From Hevea brasiliensis (lineage: Eukaryota > Streptophyta > Magnoliopsida > Malpighiales > Euphorbiaceae): a stretch of 64,000 nt of DNA. Positions 24,829 through 36,275 of the stretch are shown here, one piece after another. The notes under the pieces are model-generated. The model was given only the letters and a program-made list of their open reading frames with translations. It was not told the DNA's origin and did not search any database. Each line of letters opens with the position of its first letter. Positions within the stretch are counted from its first letter, which is position 1. A program made the translations under genes and the position numbers. Where the stretch lies: assembly GCF_030052815.1 (NCBI RefSeq), contig NC_079501.1, forward strand, positions 87,057,849-87,121,848, in the 5' to 3' direction.

Positions 24829-25700
24829 TGCAGTTTGGGAGAGATGTAATACTATGGTTCTTTCTTGGATTACACATTCTTTGTCTAAATCAATAGCTCA
24901 CAGTATTTTGTGGATTGATTCAGTGGCTGAAGTGGAAGGATCTCAAAGATAGGTTCTCTTAGGGAGACATTTTTTTGGATTTCAAATTTGCTAGAGGAAA
25001 TTTATGGTTTTAAGCAAGGTGAACTTTCGGTAATTGATTATTTCATGCAATTGAAGATTTTATGGGATGAATTAGAGAATTTTAGGCCTATTCCTTCTTG
25101 TACTTGTGTATCTCCTTGTAGTTGTGGTGCTCTTGTTACTGTGAAAGCCTATGGATAGAATGATTATGTCATTAGGTTTTTGAAGGGATTAAATGAACAA
25201 TATGATAATGTAAAATCTCAGATTATGCTCATGGATCTGTTCCCATAAATTAATAAGGTTTTCTCATTGGTAGGACATCAGGAGAGGCAGTTATTCCCTA
25301 TAATTCTTGATTCAAAAGTTTTAGTTAGCAAATCTGGTACTCAAGGCAGTAATCAGAGTTTTTCTTATGGGAGAGGTTTCAGTGATGGAAGAAAGAGATT
25401 TAGAGCCCAGAATAATAATAAAGTGTGTACATTTTATGGCAAACTGAGGCACACTGAGGAAACATGCTATAGAAAGCATGGATTCTTGCCTGGATTCAAA
25501 TTCAGGAATAATTCTATTACAAATAATGTTGAGGCAGATCTAGATGAGAAACCTGTTGAAACTGTTGCGGTTGGTGAAAGCAATAATTCTACAGCTCATG
25601 TTCTTACTTTGAAGGAATATCAGCAATTAATGGCTCTTCTTTAGCAATCTCCTTTTAACAAAGATATTCATTCCACAAATCAAGTCAGTTCCTCCAATTC

Positions 25701-27003
25701 TTTTAATCTTGGTCTAGGTAATTCTTTTGTCTTTTCTTGTTTAGTTCTTCCTAATCTTTGGCTTCTGGATACAGGAGCTATTGATCATATTTGTTTTTCC
25801 ATTTCTTATTTTACCACTTAAAAGATAATTAAGCCTATTTCTGTTAAACTTCTAGATGGCAATCATCTTGTTTCACATTTTTCTGGTATAGTTCATTTTT
25901 CTTCCCCCTTAGTTCTATATAATGTTCTATATATTCCTTAATTCAAATTCAATTTAATATCTGTCAGCAAGCTTACTTCTTCTTTACCTTGTGAACTCAT
26001 TTTTCATCATGACTAATGTTCCATATAGAATCTAAGTACCTCGAGGAAGATTGGTTTAGCCAAAGTTCATGGAGGCTTGTATGCGCTAATAAATCCCGCA
26101 CAGCCTTCTCCTAATGTCATGTCCTCTGTCAACGTTTTTTTAGCTACTTTAGTCTCGGCAGACTTTAATCTCTGGCACTATCATTTTGGTCATCCATCCA
26201 CAGCAAGATTAGCTTCAATTTAGGACTTATATTCTAATGTTTTTTTTTTCTTTTTTTTTTTCTGGTCATGTATGTGAAATATGTCATTTTGCTAAACAAA
26301 AGAAGCTGTCCTTTCCAGTTAGTCATTCTTATTCTCAAGCTATTTTTGACCTCATTCATATGGATATCTAGGGTCCATATTCTATAACTGGTATCCATGG
26401 TCATAAGTACTTTCTTACAGTTGCAGGTGATTTTTCACGATATACTTGGATTTTTCTCATCGAAAATAAATCTGAAGTTTAGCAGCTTGTTCAATCTTTT
26501 GTTATACTTGTTGATACCCAATTTTCTGCCAAAATTAAGACAATCAGAATTGATAATGGATTAGAGTATTCCATGCCAAAATTTTATGCTTCTAGAGGTA
26601 TTCTTCATCAAACCACTTACATTGAGATGCCACAGCAAAACGCTATTGCTGAACGCAAACATCAGCACATCCTTTCTGTTGCACGAGCCCTTTATTCTAG
26701 GCTAAACTTTCAAAAATTTTCTAGACATATGCTGTATCTCATTCAGTGTATCTCATTAATAGATTACCAACTCCCTTACTTGGTAATAGAACTCCTTATG
26801 AAAAGTTACATAACTCTGTTCCTGATATTTCCAATCTTCGGGTGTTTGGATCTTTGTGTTTTGCTAGTATGCTTGTTGCTCACAGATCAAAGTTCAATTC
26901 ACGAGCACAAAAATGTTTATTTCTAGGCTATAAGCATGGGACAAAAGGTTACATTCTTTTTTATCTAAACACTAGGGAAATCTTCTTGTCTTGTAATGTT
27001 TAA
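25701..27003 (+). pseudogene. Copia element 1 protease and integrase
   Basis: The protease signature WLLDTGAIDHICFS is at about 25759-25800 (D-T-G triad). The GAG-pre-integrase zinc-binding motif (LWHYHFGHPS near 26173-26202, then CEICHFAKQ near 26277-26303) precedes the integrase core. Catalytic residues are in LIHMDI (about 26352), IRIDNGLEY (about 26546) and [11 protein letters not shown] (about 26643). Stops occur near 26221, 26368 and 26482, and the reading frame changes near 26740. The C-terminal domain (RVFGSLCFA...[14 protein letters not shown]) is at 26836-26930. Not functional. Confidence 0.88.
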
Positions 27004-27113
27004 TTCTATGAGTCCGTGTTTCCTTACTCTAATTCTTCTAATCCTATTTATATTTCTTTACCTCAAAATATCATAATTCCATATTCTGATTTCAATCCTT
27101 CTATAACTGATTT

Positions 27114-30100
27114 TGTAACGTCCTCACATTGGACACTCCAGTACAGTCTACTATTCTGGCGCCTGATGTCTGTTAGACAGTCAAGACATTTGGAGCTATA
27201 TCTGCGACATTCAGAAAAGTCATAGATAAAAATAAATAACAATTATAAGAGGGAAAATGAAAACGAAGAAATCCAAGCATAATGGTTAAATGAGCCGGGG
27301 GTCACGGCGATGGGTGACCACACGAGGAAGTGACAACGAAATCAACTATAACCCTAAATTCGTACGGGACATCATGACACCGCAGTCCTAGGAAAAATTG
27401 CGAAGCTAGAGAAAATGTGAAAATCACAGAAAAAGGTTGAGAACCAGATCAAATAATTAGGTCAGGATTCTAGAAGAAATACTGAATTAATTGCAAGCCG
27501 GATCAGACCGGCGAGGGGCAAATTGGTCAATTCACCCCTAGAGGTGATTTACGACCTAACTGTCCAATAAAATTAGAGAAATGAAAATTTTGAAATGTAG
27601 ATTTAAATTAAAGAACCATGGAAAAACTAAGGAAAAAGAAAAAGAAAAGAAAATAAAGAAATATGACATCATCAAGCATGACATCATAAAACAAATATAA
27701 TAATTATTTAATTAAATCATTTTTATGGATAAATATTAAAGTAAAGATAAAAACCATTAAAAAACAAAAAAAATCCTCATTTTCTTCCAAATGGCCGGCT
27801 CACCATCTTCTTCCTCTCTCCCTCATATTTTTTCTTTCCTCCATTAATGAATCTTAGAGCTTACAAACACTAAATTTTCACCATAAAATTTATAGCTCCC
27901 AAAACAAAAACTTCATATTTGCTTATGGTGAGAAGATTAAAAGGGAAAGATTGAAGAAAGATTGAAGTTACAAGAAGAAGGAAAAGCCAAGTCAAGGTTA
28001 GTGTTTAAACTTATAATTTTTTTAATTAAATTCATGTTTATGTAGTTGGATTAACATAGAAATTGTGAAAAATTTAAATAAATTACACATGTTAGACCAA
28101 TTGGGGAATTTTGGTCAACCTTAGGGGAAATAGGATTTGCTTGAGTTTGATGCAATTGGTGGTGGAATTAAGTATAATTAAGTAGGTAGAAGTAAGTTAT
28201 ACACTTTAATTTCATTGATTGAATGAATTGCAAAAATAGGGTTCTTGAAATTAGGAGAAAAATTGGAGAAAATGGTCAATTGATGCAATTGACCCTAATT
28301 GAGGTTAGAAATGGTCAATTGGGACCAATTTTGAGGTGTTTGAATGAGTGAAAATGAAATGCAATTCGGATTAGTGAAGGCTTCCAATCTGGCAGTTTGA
28401 CCTAGGTCCCTTTCAGGGACCAAAACTGTAATTCTGCCACCCCAATTGGTATAAGGCCAATTGGATATGAAAGTAGACACATAATGCCACAATTTTTGTG
28501 TAGAAACCATGCCTAGAAAATGACATTAAGATAGTGAACAATTAGGTCAAACCCGAAATTGGCACACTGCCACTGTGCAAAAATGACTAAATAAACAGTG
28601 TTTGTTCATTTGGCTATAACTTCGTCTAGGCAGATCCAAATGACCTGATTTTTGAACCATTAGAAAGCTATGACATAGTATTACAACTTTTGTGAAGAAT
28701 ACCAACCCAAATTCTGCCCATAACCAAGTCATTTTTCCACCCAAAGTTGGTTTCCAAAAATTGCTAGAACCAAAAACCTGCACAGAATTCTGGGTAGATA
28801 CCAATTCGGCTAGCCTTAGCAAAATGGCCATAACTTGGGCTATAAAACTCTAAATGAAGTGATTCAAAAAGGAAATTAAAGATAAGACATTAAGAAACAA
28901 CTTTGATGGAGAAAAGTTGGCCAAATTCCCACTGTAGGCAGACAAATAGAATAGTATAAATAAGTAACCCAAAACTGAAATTTTGAGATTTAACCCTAAT
29001 ATACTTTGAATTGAATTTGTTAATCAATGCCAACAAAAACATGACTCAAAATGTGGTATGTGAGTGCAATTAGAATTAATAAACCTATTTACTAAGAAAA
29101 AGTCAATATTTTGACTTGAATAGTATAATGAATAGTTACTCAAAATGCAAAATTCAAAGGATACCAATTTAAGCAAATTTAAGGCTGCAACTAAGTAGGC
29201 ATGAAATAAATTAATGGATTTATTATGAGATATAGTACTGAAACACTGTAAACTGTGTGTTTCAGTTGAAAAAGAGGTTGGAAAGGCATCTTCAAGGAAA
29301 AACCAAAATTTGGAGTAAACTAATCAACAAAGAGGTTTGTGCACAATTAGTGTTTTTATTGGTTATGTTTCTTCATATGTCTTTTGACTAAATGATTTAA
29401 TTTCTTATTGTATTATGTTTATCAAATATTGAATTTATCTCAACAATTATTGAAATGTGTTATGGTATGAATGAGTTTAGTTTTGGAAAATGAAATTAGT
29501 TATGATTTTATTTTGTCATGAATTGAATAAAGTTAGCTTTGGAAAAATTTTGATTGAAACATACATGACATGGGAAATGGATAAAATTTGCTTTGAATTG
29601 TGATGAGCATAAAAATTATTGGATATTAGAATTTACATTGAATTGAATTGTGTTGCGATTTATGCACACAAAAAGGATAAAGAGATTTATGATATTGTTT
29701 TATACCTCACTATAGATGCTTGACTAGGTTGTTACCCGTCTCCCTCATTTGTTGAGGAGACAATGGAGTTAGCTTTGTTTTGTTTTGAATACCATGGTAT
29801 GTGCACAGGCTTAGATTTTCCTCTTATTAGAGGTTAGATCTAAGTTTTTCATTGGCCCTTTCGGAAGTTTCATTATTGTATTGTGTACTATGCACGATGA
29901 TTCGACCTCCCCGACCATAGGGAGTTAGAATCCCGATTCGACCTCCCCAACCATAGGGAGTTAGAATCGCCCCGAAGATGGCCCTTACGGATTAGTCTTG
30001 CATAGTTATTGAGATAAAGAATGGGTTTTGAATAGTAAGAATTGTAATTTCAAATGTGATTTATGCATAATTGATTTTATTGAAATTAAGATTTGTTTCC

Positions 30101-31047
30101 ATAAATTACTAGAATTACTTTAAATGTTCAGTTATGATTTGATAAATTAAAATTCTTGAGTAGAGTCGTTTTAACAAATGATTTATTTTATTGGCAACGA
30201 ATATTTTGATTTTTGGAATTTTGATTGAATTTCAAGATTTTCAAATTCTTTGCTAAAATTTTAGTAAGGTATTGTATATTATGTTTTAAATTATGGTTGT
30301 GCACCACTGAGTTTACCACTCAGCGATAGTTTTGTATGCTATCGCAGGTGAAAGTAAAGATAGAGCAGCCGAATGAGATTTCCGATAGCTACACCTTGAA
30401 GACTCATTGGGATTAACTTCGGGTATATTAGAGGTATACTCTTGTACATTAGATTTTGATGTATGCATGTAATTATATGTATGTAAATTGTTTGAGCAGT
30501 TGTACAAGAACTTTTGTAATATTATTTTGGGTATGTAATTAAAATGCAAATTGTTGTAATATTCAAATTTATTTCTAAGTTTTGTAACCAATGTAAATAA
30601 TTAAATTTTTGTATTTTGTGAATGAGAAAATATTCTTTTTTTGAAATGAGATGCTTCGAATTGCGGTTGATTTTGAGTTGAGCTTCTTGTATGAGATTAT
30701 GAGATGAAATAGATTTATATTGGAGTTATGGTTTAGTAAAAATATTGAAAGTGTATTTCTTTTTAGGTTTTGAAGAACTATTTTCTCAAAATACAGCTGG
30801 TACTCTGCCAGAATTTTTGTAAAAATTGCGGTAGTTTTAAATATCCAAAAATTTGATTTGTGACTTAATGTCAATTAAAAGTTTTAATATTTGTAAAAAA
30901 AAAATTACCCACCAACTTAAAAATGTATAAAAATTGTTTTAAAATCCCTTGTAATATATTTAATGGGTTACCGGTAGGCGAAATACGGTAATTCGTTAGG
31001 TATACTACAGGATCATGTTATGCCTTACGGAGGAGTAGGGTGTGACA
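27114..31047 (+). repeat. Solo LTR of a chromovirus (3,934 bp) inside copia element 1
   Basis: It begins TGTAACGTCC and ends GGTGTGACA with no internal region. Flanks are GATTT (27109-27113) and GATTC (31048-31052), a target duplication with one mismatch. The copia frame on both sides rejoins across it. A solo LTR arises by recombination between two LTRs of one element. It is related to, but clearly diverged from, the other chromovirus LTRs here. It has a 36-bp tandem pair at about 29900-29971 (GATTCGACCTCCCC start) and the stem-loop pair at 30307-30345. Short frames inside are not genes. Confidence 0.9.
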
Positions 31048-31052
31048 GATTC

Positions 31053-32740
31053 TTCCGTTCCTGTTTCTCATAATTCTAATTCCCAACATACTTCTGAATC
31101 TCTTCCTACACGTCACTCCACTACAGTTCATAAACCTCCATCCTACTTACAAGCATATCATTGTAATCTCTCCACTTCTCATTCCTCCAAAACTCTTTAT
31201 CCTCTATCTACTGTCTTATCCTATCATCGCTTGTCTCCATCACATAAACATTTTGTTCTTAATTCTTCTGTTATTGAGGAGCCTCACACATATAATAAAA
31301 CATGCTTGTTGGAAGGATTCCATGCTTTATGAGATTCAAGCTTTAGGCGTAACTGACTTGGGAACTAGTTGATCTCCCACCTGGCAAGAAGCCCATTGGC
31401 TATAAGTGGGTATATAAGATCAAACTAAAGGCTGATGGATCTATCGAGTGTTATAAATCCCGCTTGGTAGCGAAGGGACATACACAGACTGAGGGTATTG
31501 ATTTTTTTGACACCTTCTCACCCGTAGCTAAGATGACAACAGTGAGATTGTTATTAGCAATTTCTGTTGCACAGGACTGGTGTCTCCACCAATTAGATGT
31601 GAATAATGCTTATTTGTATGGTGACTTACATGAGGAAGTCTATATGAACTTGCCACCTGGTTTTCAGTCTTCTACTCCTAATAAAGTATGCAAATTATTG
31701 AAAAGTTTATATGGTTTAAAACAGGCTAGTCGGCAATGGTTTTCTAAGCTATCTACTGCCTTATTACTATTGGTTATGCTTAGTCCAAGTCTAATCATTC
31801 ATTGTTCCTAAAGCACACTAATTCTTCCTTTATAGCCCTCTTGGTTTATGTAGATGATGTAATTTTGGCAGGGAATGATATGACTGAAATTGCTTTTGTA
31901 AAGAGTTTTCTTGATCAGACTTTTCGCATCAAAGATCTGGGCACATTAAAGTTTTTCCTTGGCTTAGAAATAGCCAAAAATTCTAAAGGCATAGTGATTA
32001 ATCAACGCAAGTATGCTTTAGAAATTCTTTCAGATGCCGGATATCTTGCTTCCAAACCTATTTCGACACCAATGGACGATTCTTTGAAATTAAGCAAAAC
32101 TGGTGGTACTCCTATTTCTAATGTTGCTTCCTACAGGCGATTGATTGGTACACTCTTATATCTCACCACCACACAACCTGATCTTACTTATGCTGTCCAC
32201 AACTAAGTCAATATCTTACTATCCCAACTGATAATCATTTAAAGTCTGCCCATCGTGTTTTGTGGTATATTAAAAAGTCTCCAGGCCTTGGTTTATTTTT
32301 CCTTACTAACTCTTAACTCCAATTGAAATGCTTTGTTGATTCTGACTGGGCAGGGTGTCCTGATACTAGGCGATCAATTACGGGTTTTAGTGTTTTTCTT
32401 GGAAACTCTTTAGTTTCTTGGAAATCTAAGAAGCAAACAACTATTTCACGCTCCTCTTCAGAAGCTGAATATAGGGCTCTCACAATAGTGACTTGTGAAA
32501 TCCAATGGCTAACGTATTTACTTGCAGATTTTCAAATGTCTTTTAAGCAACTTGCCTTGGTGTCATTTGGTTAGTGAAAAGCTTCAGCAAGGTCTTATTA
32601 AGTTGCTTCCTATTTCTACTTCAGCGCAGATAGCTGATAGCTTCACTAAGCCCTTGACACCTGCTCCTTTCCTGACTTCACAACACAAGCTGGGAATGCT
32701 TGATATTCATTCTCGGCTTGCTGGCCCCGGGGTGGGGGTG
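31053..32740 (+). pseudogene. Copia element 1 RT and RNase H
   Basis: After a Ser/Thr/His-rich linker, RT begins near 31350 ([19 protein letters not shown], with stops and a shift). It continues as [21 protein letters not shown] from 31461 and [20 protein letters not shown] near 31580-31640. The catalytic LLVYVDDVILAGND is at about 31841-31880, after a frame change near 31800. RNase H carries [18 protein letters not shown] at about 32333-32385 and [12 protein letters not shown] near 32448-32480. The tail (IADSFTKPL) reaches about 32700. At least two frameshifts and a stop at 32204 inactivate it. Confidence 0.9.
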
Positions 32741-32746
32741 GTTTGG
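32722..32746 (+). other. Polypurine tract region of copia element 1
   Basis: A G-rich run (CCCCGGGGTGGGGGTGG) lies just before the 3' LTR, where the plus-strand primer is expected. Confidence 0.7.
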
Positions 32747-32995
32747 TTTTGGAGCAAGCTGAAGCCATTAGAGTTGAAAAATTCAAAGTAGCTAATCCTG
32801 GATGAATGGTATAGTAGAGGGAAAGTTGTATATTTAACTAAAAGTTGTTAGAGTAGCTGCTAACACGTGTTTTGTTACTCACTAATCAGTTAGCATAACT
32901 AATTTTTGATGTAAAGACATTCTATAAATAGTGAGCCAATCAATAAGAAGAAGCAAATTTTCAGCTTCCATTTTTCAGTGTTTGTCATTTTGTTA
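32747..32995 (+). repeat. 3' LTR of copia element 1
   Basis: Matches the 5' LTR at 13288-13535 with scattered substitutions. TTCTT follows. Confidence 0.9.
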
Positions 32996-33300
32996 TTCTT
33001 AGCATAACGACAGCTCTCATCAACTTAATTAGAAATGGCTAAAGTTATGATTTATATAGAGTCTCAAACATCTTCTACTGTTTAGAGTCATTTCATAAAT
33101 ATCTAATGGCTAGTTTTAGTAGAGAAATAGCCATTATTTTCTTTTTTTTCTTTTTTTTTTTTTTTGTGAAACTTTGTTAAAACTAAAAATAGCTAGCTAC
33201 TTTTGAAAGTAGCTAGACTAGTTTTGAAATAGCATTCAGCTAAAATTACTTCTAAAAAAAAATTGAAAAGTGCTTTTAAAAATAATTTCAAAATACTAAT
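32996..33300. other. Non-coding spacer after copia element 1
   Basis: AT-rich. It contains a short inverted repeat AATGGCTA...TAGCCATT at about 33105-33136 and a T-run at 33143-33167. Nothing else is recognised. Confidence 0.5.
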
Positions 33301-33733
33301 TGTTGGAATTATAAATCTCACATAAAGGAAGTATAAATATAAAAGAGTAAATATAAGTGGTTAGATTATAATATTGACTTGACTAGTAATTTTAATGTGA
33401 AAAGCAATATAATAATTTATATAAGCCTAAATTAAAATGAATTAAAATATAATTTGACTAACACTCACTCTAAATTTAACATGATATTAGAACTTAAACT
33501 GGGTTGTAGATTTCATCTATCTATAAAGTTATATAATTGGGTTCGTATGAGTTAAAAATACAAATTAATTGTTAAGTGACTGCCATGTGCTTATACTTGA
33601 GGAGGCAGTGTTAGAATTATAAATTCCGCATTGGGAAAATATAAACATAAAATAGTATATATAAATGGTTAGATTGCAAAATTGACTTGACTAGTTATTT
33701 TGATGTGTAAAGCAATCTAATAACTTATTTCAT
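33301..33733 (+). mobile_element. Second TRIM-like miniature LTR element
   Basis: A direct repeat starts TGTTGGAATTATAAAT (33301) and again TGTTAGAATTATAAAT (33609). The first copy ends TTAACA at 33481 and is followed at once by TGATATTAGAAC, a decayed form of the tRNA-Met primer site TGGTATCAGAGC. The second copy is preceded by a purine tract (GAGGAGGCAG, 33599-33608). The internal part is therefore only 127 bp. The second LTR matches for about 125 bp and is then lost. LTR size, primer site, purine tract and lack of coding capacity fit a TRIM. The copies differ considerably, so it is old. Confidence 0.7.
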
Positions 33734-33971
33734 CTATTTGGATATAATTGTAATAAATTTTAAAAATTTAATTATTTCGCATATAAATTGAAATTAGAGG
33801 TATAAATATAAATTGACCCAAATATTTAGCATTTTTCTTACAAATTGCCTTTGTTATGGGCTTTAATCGTTAAACTCTTGTATTGATATTACGTTGCGTT
33901 AAATCTATATTTTTATTTGCAAAAACGTTAAATCTTTTTATTTAAATAGAAGATATTAAATTCTTTTAACA

Positions 33972-34066
<95 letters not shown>

Positions 34067-34140
34067 CGAATAGAATGAGGAATTGTAAGCGGATAATAAT
34101 TACAAATACTATAACTATATGCTAGAAAATTCTAATTGCT
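33734..34140. repeat. AT-rich spacer with a long (TA)n microsatellite
   Basis: About 44 uninterrupted TA units occupy about 33977-34064. The rest is AT-rich and featureless. Confidence 0.9.
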
Positions 34141-34397
34141 AAAAAAAAAAAAAATCATTGCAAGCACTATAACCTTTGATCATTTGCATACCTGGATAGT
34201 CCAAAACCGAAAAAACACTAGCAATTCCATCATCTTGAATCCTTAAAGATTTTACAAAGAAAGTTTCAAATACCATCATTTTCTATCGTCTTAAGTCCTA
34301 AAAGATAGATATTTTTACCTTCATGTATTGATGGGGCATTAGAGAATCAAAGTATTATACAAATAAATAATAAATCTTGCTTCTTCTAGTGACTTCA

Positions 34398-34785
34398 TCA
34401 GAAAATTTCCCAATACCATTGAAATTTTGAAATATGTTTGATGTTGTAATTTTCTTTATCACTCAATCTCCTTGCAAGGTCTCCATGCAAATGAGATACA
34501 TACAACTCTTGAATCGTAGAAATATTCTGTACTCCTTCAGGCAGAAACCTCAAATTATCACAATCGTCAAATCGAAGGAGCCTTAAACTTGGAAAAGCCC
34601 CATTTACAATCTCAGTCCACTCCACTAGATTCCATGAAGCAATTATCAAAATTTCCAACTTCGGAATCCACCTGCCTCGCAAGACTCTTTACCAATGAAC
34701 TTTGCTTGGTAGGCTTCCCAAAGTGTAAAATGTTCTAATTTGGAAAGAAACTGAAGAACTGAAAATGGCTCATCCAAAAGATCAG
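34398..34785 (-). pseudogene. NLR 3' fragment B, fused to NLR upstream flank
   Basis: The minus strand encodes the last LRRs of the same NLR family: LEILIIAS, AFPSLRLLRF, LRFLPEGVQNISTIQEL, ending in ...SKFQWYWEIF. Homology extends upstream to about 34785, with a frame change near 34680. There, in the middle of an LRR, the sequence switches abruptly to text that at 61310-61500 lies upstream of the NLR-like gene. The winged-helix segment and most LRRs (about 1.5 kb compared with the 59.5-61.3 kb copy) are thus deleted. The 3' flank (34140-34390) matches that of fragment A. Confidence 0.83.
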
Positions 34786-35500
34786 AATATATTAATTTTG
34801 AAACAATAGAATCAAAGAGTAATTTTAAAAATATGAAATTACCATGCTATTTTCATAATGTAAAAATTAAATAGTATTAAAAGAAGACTGCAGTTTCACT
34901 GTGCTCATTATGGGCACATAAGGGAAACTATAGAGCCGAATAAATATAAAAAAAATAGTAAAAATAGGTTATTCTAATTTGGAAACTATTAAAATTTTAG
35001 ATTTGAAAAGAAAAGGAAAAATATATAATAAGATTACTTTTTACAAATTCTTGATCTATTAAAAAATTTTCAAATTTGAAGGGAAAATTAAAGATAAAAA
35101 GGAAAAATGCAACATTAAAAATGTTCTACTTAATGTATTTAAATACAAAATTGTTATGGAAGATTTTATTTATGGGTTTGAGTTTTTTTACTGGTGAAAA
35201 TACTTACTGATGACTATCCTAAAAAGTTTGTAAGGGAAAAAAAGGAGAGAAAAGGGAGAGTGCTTAGGGAAGGAGGCTGCTAACTATCTTGCTTGTTGTT
35301 TTTTAATTCTTATATTTTTCACTTGTGGTAATTTTGAAACAATATAATTAGAGAGTAATTTTTTTTACCATGCTATTTTCATATATAATGTAAGATATCA
35401 AATCTGCTCTCAGAATTTGTAGAAATTAAATAGTATTTGAAGAAGATTGCAGTTTCACTGTGCTCATTATGGGAACTTATGGGAGTCTATAGTTATTCTG
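34786..35500. repeat. NLR upstream-flank block, two copies
   Basis: A block of about 170-190 bp (ATTTTGAAACAATA..., ACCATGCTATTTTCAT, CAGTTTCACTGTGCTCATTATGG) occurs at about 34795-34990 and 35333-35500. A related copy lies at 61312-61480 and a shorter one at 38143-38240. No gene is in it. Confidence 0.7.
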
Positions 35501-35832
35501 AAAAAAAAAAATCCAATAAAAGAATATATTGATTTTGACAAATTTAAAGAGTTTGTAATAATTCAAGCAAAGAAAAGAAAATTAAAGAGTCTCTCATTTT
35601 TTTTCTTTATTTTAATTTCCTTTATAGACTCTTTAATACTATAGACTTTCTCATCCTTATTTAAATTTGAAATTTTTACTATTAATTAGCGATAGCGCTT
35701 TTTTTTTTCATTTATTTATTATTAATAAGCTCAAATTCATTCTTGACAAATCAGAATTTTTTTTTTTATTTCTTTCATTTTGTGAAATTTTTCTTTTTTA
35801 AAAAAAAAAAATCAATAGAATTTTTTTTCTCC

Positions 35833-35995
35833 ATATAATTATCTTATTTTCCCTTTATGAATTTTTCTTTCACATTTCTATGAAAAAGTGTGTATTATTT
35901 TTGAATTATTATTGATTAATTTTATTGAATAAATGTGATCTTTCAAAAGATTATAATAATTGTGATTAAACCCTAGCTGCTTTCTTCTCTAAACT

Positions 35996-36040
<45 letters not shown>

Positions 36041-36275
36041 CCTTGTGAGCTTTTGGAGTGTCTATATAATTATCTTATTTTCTCTTTATGATTTTTTTTT
36101 TTTGCATTTCTATGAAAAAGTGTGCATTAATTTTGAATTATTATTGATTAATTTTATCAAATAAATGTGATCTTTCAAAAGATTATAATAATTGTGATAA
36201 AACCCTAGCTGCTTTCTTCTCTAAATTAACTCTCTCTCTCTGTCTTTTCCCCTTGTGAGATTTTGGAGTGTCTAT
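35833..36275. repeat. Tandem duplication of a ~220-bp unit with a (TC)n tract
   Basis: Two adjacent copies, about 35833-36062 and 36063-36275, share the blocks TATGAAAAAGTGTG, AAATGTGATCTTTCAAAAGA and AACCCTAGCTGCTTTCTTCT. The first carries a long TC microsatellite (about 35998-36038), the second a short one. A diverged partial third copy is at about 43310-43430. Confidence 0.85.

Larger units (their letters stand above)
13626..25700 (+). pseudogene. Copia element 1 gag, split by an 11-kb insertion
   Basis: The start is the ATG at 13626. The N-terminal part carries NPYFLHPNENPA and a W-S-R-A-M motif typical of copia Gag (UBN2-related). At 13851 the frame is cut inside codons by the gypsy element. 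It resumes at 24834 with VWERCNTMVLSWI, a direct continuation once one copy of TGCAG is removed. A frameshift near 24940 and stops follow. The zinc knuckle near 25425-25470 reads CTFYGKLRHTEETC, so the second cysteine is Tyr and the knuckle would not bind zinc normally. The frame ends around 25640-25700. Confidence 0.86.
13288..32995 (+). mobile_element. Ty1/copia element 1, split by two chromovirus-related insertions
   Basis: Near-identical LTRs of about 248 bp lie at 13288-13535 and 32747-32995. Subtracting the two insertions (13852-24828 plus one target copy, and 27114-31047 plus one target copy) leaves about 4.8 kb, a normal copia length. Protein order is copia type: gag, protease, integrase, RT, RNase H. 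The five bases TTCTT precede the left LTR (13283-13287) and follow the right one (32996-33000), a likely target duplication if the LTR starts at 13288. The LTR ends are not a clean TG...CA, so boundaries could move by about three bases. All coding parts are damaged. Confidence 0.92.
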
